This document shows, piece by piece, positions 6,473 to 12,569 of a stretch of DNA of 12,569 nucleotides; position 1 is the stretch's first letter; every line of letters starts with the position of its first letter. Source of the DNA: Verrucomicrobiota bacterium (GTDB taxonomy: Bacteria > Verrucomicrobiota > Verrucomicrobiia > Opitutales > Opitutaceae); the NCBI GenBank assembly GCA_030832235.1, contig JAURJO010000170.1:1-12569 (forward strand), given 5' to 3'. The notes below the pieces were generated by a model that made no database searches, had not been told where the DNA came from, and saw only the letters and a program-made list of their open reading frames with translations. A program made the position numbers and the translations under genes.

Positions 6473-7009
6473 ATGCGCAATTTTTTCTACCTGCTCCTGC
6501 TTGCCGCCGTCCTCGGCACCGCCGCTCTCGTCACCCGGTCGGGCATCCTCGCCCGCAATGACCCGCGTGACCGCCCGACGAACTGGGCGATGCGCGAGGC
6601 GATGGACAAGAAAGTGCCCCAGGTGAGCACCGAGGATGATCTGTATTTGTCCGAGCACTACCAGTCGGCCGTGCGTCGCAACTCGGGGCTCCGTTATGTG
6701 ATCCGTTCCGCCGGCACGGGAACCGCGACACCCCCGCCCGGCTCCGAGGTGATCGCGCATTACGAGGGCCGGTTGCTAGACGGCACGAGTTTCGACAGCT
6801 CCTACCGCCGCGGCACCCCGTTCGTCTTCCGCGTCGGTACCGGCGCCGTGATCAAAGGATGGGACGAGGCGTTTCTCCTGATGAAGAAGGGTGAGAAGCG
6901 CACCCTCATCATTCCGCATTGGTTGGGCTACGGAGAGAAGGGTTCGCCGCCTAAGATCCCGGGCAAAGCCACGCTGATCTTCGAGGTCGAGCTGATCGAC
7001 TGGCGCTGA
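6473..7009 (+). CDS. Membrane-anchored or exported FKBP-type peptidyl-prolyl cis-trans isomerase
   Basis: 178 residues from ATG 6473. Residues 3-20 form one hydrophobic helix after MRN, a signal anchor or uncleaved leader with no clear cleavage site. A polar linker (about 25-85) leads to a single FKBP domain at 88-177. Conserved pocket residues are visible: Y97 in HYEG, F107-D108 in SFDSS, F117/F119, V126-I127, W130 in GWDEA, Y153 in LGYGEKG, I162-P163 and F170 in LIFEVEL. It should isomerise Xaa-Pro bonds of extracytoplasmic proteins and help fold exported proteins, several of which are encoded nearby. An upstream extension of the frame to 6242 overlaps the divergent phosphoesterase gene and has no family features, so it is rejected. 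It ends 10 bases before the stop codon of the converging gene. Confidence 0.93.
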   Translation: MRNFFYLLLLAAVLGTAALVTRSGILARNDPRDRPTNWAMREAMDKKVPQVSTEDDLYLSEHYQSAVRRNSGLRYVIRSAGTGTATPPPGSEVIAHYEGRLLDGTSFDSSYRRGTPFVFRVGTGAVIKGWDEAFLLMKKGEKRTLIIPHWLGYGEKGSPPKIPGKATLIFEVELIDWR

Positions 7010-7027
7010 GCCGCGTTGCTCAACGCG
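7007..7027. other. Inverted repeats joining two convergent stop codons
   Basis: TGAGC (7007-7011, starting with the FKBP stop) and GCTCA (7018-7022, ending with the stop of the opposing gene) are reverse complements. An alternative, stronger stem is CGCGTT (7012-7017) with AACGCG (7022-7027) around GCTC. No T-tract follows on either strand, so a terminator role is only possible, not shown. Confidence 0.35.
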
Positions 7028-7625
7028 CCTGGGGCTGGGCGGGAGGCGTCGGCGGGACCGCGCCTTGGTTCACCTGCTGGGCCGCCTGCTCGCGGATGGC
7101 GCGGCGCCGGGCCACCTCGGCGGCCACGGCCTCGAGCCGCCGCTGCTCGTCCGCCGGAGTTGGGTTCACCACGACACTCTGGGTTACAGCCGGGGCCACG
7201 TTCACGGCCGGTGGCGGCGCGCTCGGGGCCGCCACGGGAGGCGGCGCCTGAACCGGTGCCCCGCCGGAAACCACTTTGGCGACCCGCATCGAAAGCGTGA
7301 TGGACCGGCCCTGATGCTCGATCGTCAGGGCCTTCTGTTCGTCGTCATAGCGTCGAGCCACGACATCGAGCTCCTCGTTGCGCTGATTCAGGCGCACCCA
7401 CGCGCCGTATTTCTTGGCGGGATCGAAAAGCCTAAATTGCACCCCGTCTCCGAGATCGATGTTGCCCCGGTACTCCAAACCGCCGGCGGTGGAAGTCGCG
7501 GCGGCGGCGGGCGCTGCCGCCGCCGGCGGGGTGAAAGGCGAACGCCCTTGCGCCGGAAGCTCGCCGGGCAGGACCGCCAGCAGGGGCGGGAGCAGCCGAG
7601 AAAAAAGCGCCGGACGAAAACGCAT
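7020..7625 (-). CDS. Small exported Pro/Ala-rich protein of unknown function
   Basis: 201 residues. An N-terminal leader (R2, R4, R10; hydrophobic 11-19; LPAQG) suggests export. After an Ala/Pro linker (30-48) there is a compact beta-rich stretch at 49-116 (LEYRGNIDLGDGVQFRLFDP ... WVRLNQ ... ITLSM), a Pro/Ala-rich spacer at 121-157, and a charged helix at 158-186 rich in Glu, Arg, Ala and Gln. The beta-rich stretch faintly recalls the small homology domain of GspC/PilP-like secretion or pilus proteins, where a short sheet is anchored to the membrane and presented on a Pro-rich tether. That is only a structural hunch. It is last in a probable operon, 59 bases after the nucleotidyltransferase start, and converges with the FKBP gene. 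I do not recognise the family. Confidence 0.75.
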   Translation of the reverse strand: MRFRPALFSRLLPPLLAVLPGELPAQGRSPFTPPAAAAPAAAATSTAGGLEYRGNIDLGDGVQFRLFDPAKKYGAWVRLNQRNEELDVVARRYDDEQKALTIEHQGRSITLSMRVAKVVSGGAPVQAPPPVAAPSAPPPAVNVAPAVTQSVVVNPTPADEQRRLEAVAAEVARRRAIREQAAQQVNQGAVPPTPPAQPQAR

Positions 7626-7684
7626 GGGGATGAGTCAAGCTAGGTTCGCGTCCGCCGCGGTCAAGCGACGGGACCCGTGGCCGA

Positions 7685-8560
7685 TCAATCCCAGAGGCGC
7701 TCCGGATAATGCCCCGCGCGCACCAGCGCACCAATCGCGTCCTGCACGCGCGGCTTGTCCTCGCGGTACGTCACGCCGAACCAGGAGCCGGAGGTCGGGC
7801 GCACGTCCACCACCGCCTCGCCCGCCGCCACCATCGCCGACACCGCTGCGGGCAGGTAGAACTCCGCCTTAAGGTCGTCCGCTTTCGCGCGCAGGAATTC
7901 CGGGAAACGCCGGTCGAGACCGGCGAAGAGCGCGGGCGTGAAGCCCCAGCAATTCAACGAGACCGGCTCGTCTCCCGAGTAACGCCGGCCCGGGCCGACC
8001 TCCGCCTCCACGATGCCATGCACTTCCTCCACGGAGAGCATCTCGCCGGCGGCGTTGACGCGCGCGACGCCGCGGGAGACCCCGCCGTGCTCGGAGAGGG
8101 TGTTGGCGAGCCGGAAGCCCACCATCGCGAACCGCGGCCCGCGCGCCGTCGCGAGGAAGCGGCCCAGCTGCGCGAACGCGTCGGCGCCGTAGAAGTCGTC
8201 GGCGTTGATCACCGCGAAGTTACCCGGCAACGCGTCGCGTGCGCACCACACGGCGTGGCCTGTTCCCCAAGGGCGTTCGCGGCCCGGCGGCACCGCGAAT
8301 CCCGGCGGCAGGAGGTCGAGTGATTGGAAGACGTAGTCGACCGCGATCCGGCCCGCGTACCGCGCGCCGATCCGCTCCCTGAAGATTTGCTCAAAGTCGC
8401 GCCGGATCACGAACACCACGCGGCCGAAGCCCGCGCGCAACGCGTCGAACACGGCATAGTCGAGCACGGTCTCGCCGCTGGGACCGACGGGGTCGATCTG
8501 CTTGAGCCCGCCGTAACGCGAGCCCATCCCGGCGGCCAGTACGACGAGGGAAGGTGTCAT
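7685..8560 (-). CDS. Sugar-phosphate nucleotidyltransferase (NTP_transferase family)
   Basis: 291 residues. The Rossmann-like N-terminus has the nucleotide-binding signature LAAGMGSRYGGLKQ (8-21). PWGTGHAV (98-105) matches the base/ribose loop, and INADDFYG (118-125) supplies the metal-binding Asp. SLNCWGF (201-207), EFYLP (233-237) and the C-terminal SWFGVTYREDKP (259-270) complete the pattern of the glucose-1-phosphate uridylyl/thymidylyl/cytidylyl-transferase superfamily. It should join a sugar 1-phosphate (or similar) to an NTP, releasing pyrophosphate, in cell-surface glycan or lipid synthesis. The sequence does not fix sugar or nucleotide, and no glycan genes flank it. No left-handed beta-helix acyltransferase domain follows, so it is the single-domain form. 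It starts 33 bases after the amidohydrolase stop, consistent with co-transcription. The ATG lacks a Shine-Dalgarno site. Confidence 0.87.
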   Translation of the reverse strand: MTPSLVVLAAGMGSRYGGLKQIDPVGPSGETVLDYAVFDALRAGFGRVVFVIRRDFEQIFRERIGARYAGRIAVDYVFQSLDLLPPGFAVPPGRERPWGTGHAVWCARDALPGNFAVINADDFYGADAFAQLGRFLATARGPRFAMVGFRLANTLSEHGGVSRGVARVNAAGEMLSVEEVHGIVEAEVGPGRRYSGDEPVSLNCWGFTPALFAGLDRRFPEFLRAKADDLKAEFYLPAAVSAMVAAGEAVVDVRPTSGSWFGVTYREDKPRVQDAIGALVRAGHYPERLWD

Positions 8561-8593
8561 TCGATCGATCCAAAAGACCGCTTCCGGTCTCGG

Positions 8594-10171
8594 TCAACTC
8601 GCCGCGTCGAGCGTCGCCGCCGGCTGGGGAGTCCGTCCACGCAAGCGGTCCTGCAATCCGATGAAGCGGCCCGTGATCTGTCCCTGCGCGAGGTGCCGAC
8701 CGGCCGCGATACGCTGGCGGGCCCCCACCCATACGTCGCGGATCATGCGGCGATCCAGCGTTGCAAGCAGCACTGCCGGCAAAGCCGGCGGCTCCACTCC
8801 TGCCAGCGCGGGGTCGGAAAGGCTGACCGTGAAGAAGTCCGCCGGCCGTCCGACCTCGAGGGCTCCTCCCGTTGCCCCGAGGCTACGCGCTCCTGCCACG
8901 GTCGCGCTCCGCCATGCGGCGGTGGCATCCTCGAAGCCTGCCGTGCGCGCCACCACGAGGGGACTCGCCGGCGCGTGGGAGTCCGTGCCCGCAGCCACTC
9001 CGGCGCCCGCCGTCGACAAAGCCGTTACGGCGGCCGGTAGGCCCGGAGTGAGGCAGATCGCGGCCCGCGCGGTGCCAAGCGACCGAATCTCGTCGTCCGT
9101 CAGATGCCGTGCGTCGACCGCCGTGAACCGTTTGTCGACCAGCCCTAGTTCAGCCAGCAGCGCGAGGGGCGTGCGCCCGTGCTCGGCCACGCCGGCGGCA
9201 ACGTCTTCGGCCGAAGAGGCGACGTGGGTGTGCAGCCGCAATCGCTGTGCCCGCGCATAGTTGCCGATCACCTTGAAAGCTTCGGGCGGCACGGTCGCGA
9301 GAGAGTCCGGTGCGACCCCCAGCCAAGCCTCGTCCGCAGGGAAGTCCCGCTCAATGGCGAGACGCAGCGCTTCCGTCTCGCGGGTGAATTGTTCGGCCGA
9401 CGCGCTCAAAACGCCGGGCGGAAGTGCCGCCTTCGATGGCGGTTGCTCGCGCAGGATCGCGACTCGCAGCAGCGCGATGCGGATACCGACTTCGTGCGCG
9501 GCGCGCACCACCTCGCGGCCGAAATCCTTCTCGGCTCCGGCGGACTCCGCGCCGTGGTGCAGTGCGTGAAACTCTCCCACGCACGTGACGCCCGACATCA
9601 TCATCTCGAGGAAAACGAGCCGCGCCGTGTCGAAAACGTCCTCCGCGCCGAGCTTCGCCAGAATCGCCGCCGGCGGCAGCGCAGGGTTGAGGCGCCCCGT
9701 CTCCGTTTCGCCGCGCGCGAGCCGGCCCAGAGCGTGCGAGTGGGCGTTGACCAGTCCGGGCAGCGCCGCCTGGCCCGCCAGCCGTCGTGCCGTCGCGAGG
9801 TCGGCGGGTTCGCGGGAAAAGCGGGTGATCCGGCCGGTGGAGTCGGCGAAGAACGCGAGCCCCGCCTCGAATTTATCCCCGGTATAGACGAGGTCGGGCA
9901 ACCAGCCGCCCTCGCGCGAACCGTGCGGCACGCCGGCCGCGGCGACGACGGCCGCGACCGCGGCGGGCTTCGGAGCCGCGACGGGCGCAGGGCGTGGCGC
10001 GGGGGTGTTTGCCGGCGACAAGGGCCGACCCCCCGAACGCGGATCACGCGGATTGCGCTGGCCGCGTCCGGCCTGGCCAGCGTGGCCGGCGTTTCCAGAG
10101 GGAGGACGCGGGCCGCCGCGCGGATCGGGCCCGCGGTGCGGCGGTTGGGCGTTGGAACGGGGGTCGGGCAC
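8594..10171 (-). CDS. HutF-like amidohydrolase with disordered N-terminal extension
   Basis: 525 residues from GTG 10171. Residues 1-80 are a low-complexity Pro/Arg/Gly/Ala extension. The amidohydrolase domain runs from about 86 to 512. Metal-site motifs are present: LPGLVNAHSHALGR (H144, H146), LHTHVAS (H316), ARHLTDDE (H356) and GTDSH (D397). GVTCVGEFHALHH (194-206) and the end (PALAG, RDVWVGARQRIAAGRH) strongly resemble formimidoylglutamate deiminase (HutF), which deiminates formimino-Glu in histidine breakdown. Differences matter. The HutF H-x-A-E catalytic Glu is Ser319, the Gln of HSHAFQR is Gly149, and the WRExMY substrate segment is not seen. Function may therefore differ from HutF; 8-oxoguanine or triazine-type deaminases are other relatives. 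No hut gene is nearby. A GTG at 9931 (residue 81) would give a normal-length enzyme; codon use in the extension still looks coding. It is the first gene of a probable operon. Confidence 0.83.
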   Translation of the reverse strand: MPDPRSNAQPPHRGPDPRGGPRPPSGNAGHAGQAGRGQRNPRDPRSGGRPLSPANTPAPRPAPVAAPKPAAVAAVVAAAGVPHGSREGGWLPDLVYTGDKFEAGLAFFADSTGRITRFSREPADLATARRLAGQAALPGLVNAHSHALGRLARGETETGRLNPALPPAAILAKLGAEDVFDTARLVFLEMMMSGVTCVGEFHALHHGAESAGAEKDFGREVVRAAHEVGIRIALLRVAILREQPPSKAALPPGVLSASAEQFTRETEALRLAIERDFPADEAWLGVAPDSLATVPPEAFKVIGNYARAQRLRLHTHVASSAEDVAAGVAEHGRTPLALLAELGLVDKRFTAVDARHLTDDEIRSLGTARAAICLTPGLPAAVTALSTAGAGVAAGTDSHAPASPLVVARTAGFEDATAAWRSATVAGARSLGATGGALEVGRPADFFTVSLSDPALAGVEPPALPAVLLATLDRRMIRDVWVGARQRIAAGRHLAQGQITGRFIGLQDRLRGRTPQPAATLDAAS

Positions 10172-10253
10172 GTTGAAAAAGAGACCATCATCCCATCACG
10201 CCTCGTGACGCAACCCCGCGCCGAGTCGGAGGGATGAGGTAAGCCGAAAGGCC

Positions 10254-10620
10254 GTGAAGGCGAAAAGCAGCGCGACCGAACAGCCGGGAGACATGAATTC
10301 CCGAAAAGAGTTAGCCCGCGGAATTCACGGAAAACGCGGAAAAATCAAGCGACCGCGGCCTCTGGGCTGGGCGTGCTCCTGTGCCTTTTGCGCCTCTTGG
10401 CGGCTATGCCTGAATTGGCCGCGAAGAGGCTCAAGGGGCGCAAGAGCGGGAAAGACGACGAAGACGTTTGAGACCAGTGAGAGTCGGAAGACTGGGAAGG
10501 CCGCTGGTTCGATCTCCAGGCTCGGGCCATTCGTACGCCTTGTTGTCCATTCGTGGTTGTTCCGGGTTTGGTGGCTTGAACACCGGCTTCCCACGCCTCC
10601 CACCTTCGGGGTTCTCCCAT
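10254..10620. repeat. Composite dispersed repeat, locus B, in a 521-base gene-free stretch
   Basis: The interval 10172-10692 separates the divergent amidohydrolase and dusB starts and has no credible gene. It repeats the modules of locus A in the same order. The two-arm unit is at 10383-10452 (left arm CGCCTCTTGGCGGC 10391-10404, right arm GGCCGCGAAGAGGC 10417-10430). The purine-rich module AGTGAGAGTCGGAAG is at 10476-10490, and TCCATTCGTGGTTG is at 10546-10559. On the minus strand it reads LSLFAANS and AAKRRKRH, as locus A does. A further element has GAATTCC (10295-10301) facing GGAATTC (10320-10326), followed by a CGGAAAA doublet. Promoters for both flanking genes must lie within or beside it, but I cannot place them. 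Confidence 0.7.
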
Positions 10621-10692
10621 TCGTTCCTCTGTCGCGAAAACTCGCCATGATCCCGGGTTGCGCGGGGCCTGGCGTGCCGCACGCTGCGGCGC

Positions 10693-11805
10693 GTGCGCCT
10701 GGGTCCCTACGAGCTGACGTCCAACCTCTTCCTCTCGCCCCTGGCGGGCTACACCAACCTGCCCATGCGCCTCACGGTGCGGGAACTGGGTGGTTTGGCC
10801 TGGGCGACGACGGACCTCGTCAACGCCCGTTCCCTGCTGGAGCGGAACCGCAATGCCCTTCGCTTGGTCGCCTCGGCGCCGGCCGATCGCCCGTTCGCCA
10901 TCCAGCTCTTCGGGAGCGTGCCCGAGGAGATGCGCGACGCGGCGGTGATGTGCCAGGAGCTCGGCGCCGACTCGGTGGACATCAACATGGGTTGCCCGGT
11001 GCGGAAGGTGACGAAGATCGGCGGCGGCTCCGCGATGATGACGGAGCTGGAACGCACGGCGGCGCTGGTGCGCGGCATGGTCTCGGCGGTGCGCATTCCG
11101 GTGACGGCGAAGATGCGGCTCGGCTGGGACGACGAAAACCTCACCGCGCCGGATCTGGCGCGCGCGTTGGAGGATGCCGGGGTGGCGGCGGTCTTTGTGC
11201 ATGGCCGAACGCGCGCGCAGGGTTTCGCCGGCAAGGTGAACCTCGCGGGCATCCGCGCGGTGGTGGAGGCGGTGCCTCGGCTCCCGGTGATCGGGAACGG
11301 TGACGTCACCACGCCCGCGGGGGCGCGCCACATGCTGGCCGAGACAGGTTGTGCGGGCGTGAGCGTGGGGCGCGGCGCGTTCTACGACCCCTGGATTTTC
11401 CGGCGCACGGCGCATCTCCTGCGAACGGGCGAGGAGCTGCCGGAGCCGGGTTTCCACGAGCGGCTGCGTGTGTTGCGCCGGCATTTCGAACGTTACGTCG
11501 AGTTTCACGGTGAGGAGCACGGCGCGCGGCTCTTCCGTCGGGTGGCGCCGTGGTACGCGCGGCGCTTCGGCCCGGCGAAGCCGTTCAAACGCCGCATCCT
11601 CACGATTACCTCGCGGGCCGACTTCGAGGCCGCGATCGAGGAGTACCTAGGTTGGCGCCGGCAGTTTTGCGACGAGAGCGGCGAGTTGTTGCCGAAGTTC
11701 GCGCCGGCCCCGCTGGTGCCATCGTTTCTGCGGGCGGCCGAGGATCCGGAGGAGGCGGGTCGGGAGGCCATTCCCGTGCCGCGCGGTCCGGTCGAGCTTT
11801 GGTAG
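10693..11805 (+). CDS. dusB: tRNA-dihydrouridine synthase, DusB-like
   Basis: 370 residues from GTG 10693. An FMN enzyme that reduces specific uridines in the tRNA D-loop with NADPH. The TIM-barrel hallmarks appear in order: SPLAGYTNLPMR (15-26, family APMAGxTDxxFR), QLFGSVPEEM (71-80), DINMGCPVRKV (96-106) with the catalytic acid Cys101, TAKMRLGW (138-145) with Lys140, VHGRTRAQGF (169-178) with His170, IGNGDV (200-205) and GVSVGRGAFYDPWIF (222-236), the FMN-phosphate site. MRLGPYELTSNLFLSPLAG at the N-terminus, the INMGCP motif and the segment after the barrel fit the DusB branch better than DusA or DusC. About 100 residues follow the barrel, helical first and ending in a Pro/Glu-rich tail. 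Initiation by GTG fits the conserved N-terminus; no Shine-Dalgarno site is visible. marC starts 31 bases downstream, so they are probably co-transcribed. Confidence 0.93.
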   Translation: MRLGPYELTSNLFLSPLAGYTNLPMRLTVRELGGLAWATTDLVNARSLLERNRNALRLVASAPADRPFAIQLFGSVPEEMRDAAVMCQELGADSVDINMGCPVRKVTKIGGGSAMMTELERTAALVRGMVSAVRIPVTAKMRLGWDDENLTAPDLARALEDAGVAAVFVHGRTRAQGFAGKVNLAGIRAVVEAVPRLPVIGNGDVTTPAGARHMLAETGCAGVSVGRGAFYDPWIFRRTAHLLRTGEELPEPGFHERLRVLRRHFERYVEFHGEEHGARLFRRVAPWYARRFGPAKPFKRRILTITSRADFEAAIEEYLGWRRQFCDESGELLPKFAPAPLVPSFLRAAEDPEEAGREAIPVPRGPVELW

Positions 11806-11836
11806 CTTTTTCCCGGTGCGGGGCTACCGTCGGGCC

Positions 11837-12517
11837 ATGCAGCAGGTCGACCACTTCTGGGAGTTGATCATCGGCACGGTGATCGCGCTCCTTCCGATCA
11901 TCAATCCGCTCGCCGCGGCGCCGAGCTTCCTCGCCATCACCGAGGGCGACTCGCGCGAGCGCCGCCTGCAGCAGCTGCGCCACGCCTGCTTCTACATGGT
12001 GGGGATCCTGGTCAGCTTCCTGATCGGCGGCACCTTCATCATGAATTTCTTCGGGATCTCGATCCCGGGCCTGCGCATCGCGGGCGGATTCCTCGTGGCC
12101 GGCATCGGCTCGACGATGCTCCTTGGCGCGCCACGCGATCCGCGGCGCGACGATCCGGCCGAGGCGGAGGCTCGCGCGAAACGCGACGTATCCTTCTCGC
12201 CCCTCGCGCTGCCGATGCTCAGCGGCCCCGGCTCGATCGCCGTCACCGTCGGCTTCACGTCGCTCGCCTCACACTGGCTCGACTACATCGCCATCATTCT
12301 CGGGATCCTGATCGTCGCGATCATCAGTTACGGCGTGCTGCGGCTCGCCGAGCGCACCGTGGTGCTCGTCGGCGTGAACGGCATGAACGCCCTGACCAAG
12401 GTCATGGGTTTCCTCATCCTCTGCATCGGCGTGCAGTTCATCGTGAACGGTGTGCTGGGGGTCGCTACCGACCCCGCGGTGGTGCGCGCCATTCGAGACG
12501 CGGCCGTGGGCCGCTGA
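11837..12517 (+). CDS. MarC-family integral membrane protein
   Basis: 226 residues from ATG 11837. Six hydrophobic segments are visible: about 8-32, 50-70, 78-97, 122-142, 148-170 and 188-209. Family motifs are INPLAAAPSFLAIT (22-35), ISIPGLRIAGGFLV (75-87), SPLALPMLSGPGSIA (121-135) and the C-terminal GMNALTKVMGF followed by IGVQFIVNG (197-205). A charged cytoplasmic loop (99-118, Arg/Asp/Glu-rich) splits the two three-helix halves. MarC proteins were once linked to multiple antibiotic resistance; their transport role is not established. The frame opens at 11816, but the extra seven residues are basic and ATG 11837 precedes the normal family N-terminus. It follows dusB by 31 bases and converges with the partial gene at the right edge. 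Confidence 0.92.
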   Translation: MQQVDHFWELIIGTVIALLPIINPLAAAPSFLAITEGDSRERRLQQLRHACFYMVGILVSFLIGGTFIMNFFGISIPGLRIAGGFLVAGIGSTMLLGAPRDPRRDDPAEAEARAKRDVSFSPLALPMLSGPGSIAVTVGFTSLASHWLDYIAIILGILIVAIISYGVLRLAERTVVLVGVNGMNALTKVMGFLILCIGVQFIVNGVLGVATDPAVVRAIRDAAVGR

Positions 12518-12527
12518 GCGTGCTCAG
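12514..12527. other. Perfect inverted repeat over two convergent stop codons
   Basis: CTGAGC (12514-12519) and GCTCAG (12522-12527) are exact reverse complements separated by GT. The left arm contains the MarC TGA and the right arm the TGA of the opposing gene. No T-tract follows on either strand. It resembles the arrangement at 7007-7022. Confidence 0.35.
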
Positions 12528-12569
12528 TACTCCCGGCGCGTCTCGATGCCGGGGCGCGGCACCGGATAA
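12524..12569 (-). CDS. C-terminal end of an unidentified minus-strand gene
   Basis: The last 14 codons before a TGA at 12524-12526 read YPVPRPGIETRREY, continuing past the right edge. Codons are mostly GC-ending and the stop sits 6 bases beyond the MarC stop, a tight tail-to-tail layout like that at 7009/7020. The stretch is too short to name a family, and a chance open frame cannot be excluded. Confidence 0.4.
   Translation of the reverse strand, partial: YPVPRPGIETRREY

Noticed and set aside
9179..10237. A 352-codon plus-strand frame opposite the amidohydrolase
   Set aside because: Arg/Gly-rich shadow without motifs; the minus-strand frame carries all amidohydrolase signatures.
10254..11520. 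Two long overlapping frames (plus 10254-11303 and minus 10345-11520) around the dusB start
   Set aside because: Both run from repeat locus B into the wrong frame of dusB. They have low-complexity sequence, and the dusB frame is unambiguous.

Overview
The window is GC-rich with a strong G/C preference at third codon positions. Its gene set suggests a Gram-negative, envelope-rich bacterium, most likely a verrucomicrobial (Opitutaceae-like) genome. The grounds are a long delta-60 repeat protein, many exported proteins, very few recognisable Shine-Dalgarno sites, and dispersed intergenic repeats that read as LFAANS / AKRRxRH on one strand. The lineage call is an inference from gene content, not from a marker gene. 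I see no tRNA, rRNA, CRISPR array, insertion sequence or phage gene.

Layout. Positions 1-1792 (minus) hold the N-terminal 597 codons of an exported delta-60 repeat protein that runs off the left edge. Divergent from it, 2030-2548 (plus) encodes an exported Bcp/PrxQ-type peroxiredoxin, closed by a clear intrinsic terminator at 2583-2615. Next is a two-gene minus-strand operon at 4714-2725: a small phasin-like coiled-coil protein, then a membrane-anchored UbiB/AarF (ABC1) kinase-like protein. A 632-base gene-free stretch (4715-5346) contains a composite dispersed repeat. At 5347-6363 (minus) lies an exported calcineurin-like phosphoesterase homologue. It is divergent from a membrane-anchored FKBP prolyl isomerase at 6473-7009 (plus), and a perfect hairpin between them covers the phosphoesterase's ribosome-binding site.

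Positions 10171-7020 (minus) form a likely three-gene operon: a HutF-like amidohydrolase with a disordered N-terminal extension and several substituted active-site positions, an NDP-sugar-type nucleotidyltransferase, and a small exported protein of unknown function. A second gene-free stretch (10172-10692) carries another copy of the same composite repeat, with its modules in the same order. The right end has a plus-strand pair, dusB-like tRNA-dihydrouridine synthase (10693-11805) and a MarC-family membrane protein (11837-12517). These converge on the last codons of a minus-strand gene that leaves the window.

The genes do not make one pathway. Envelope themes (export, prolyl isomerisation, peroxide defence, quinone/lipid-linked kinase, MarC) sit beside housekeeping functions. 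The most unexplained signal is the modular dispersed repeat found twice, each time in the 5' flank of a transcription unit. Second is the HutF-like enzyme that keeps the metal site but lacks the usual catalytic Glu and substrate-binding residues.
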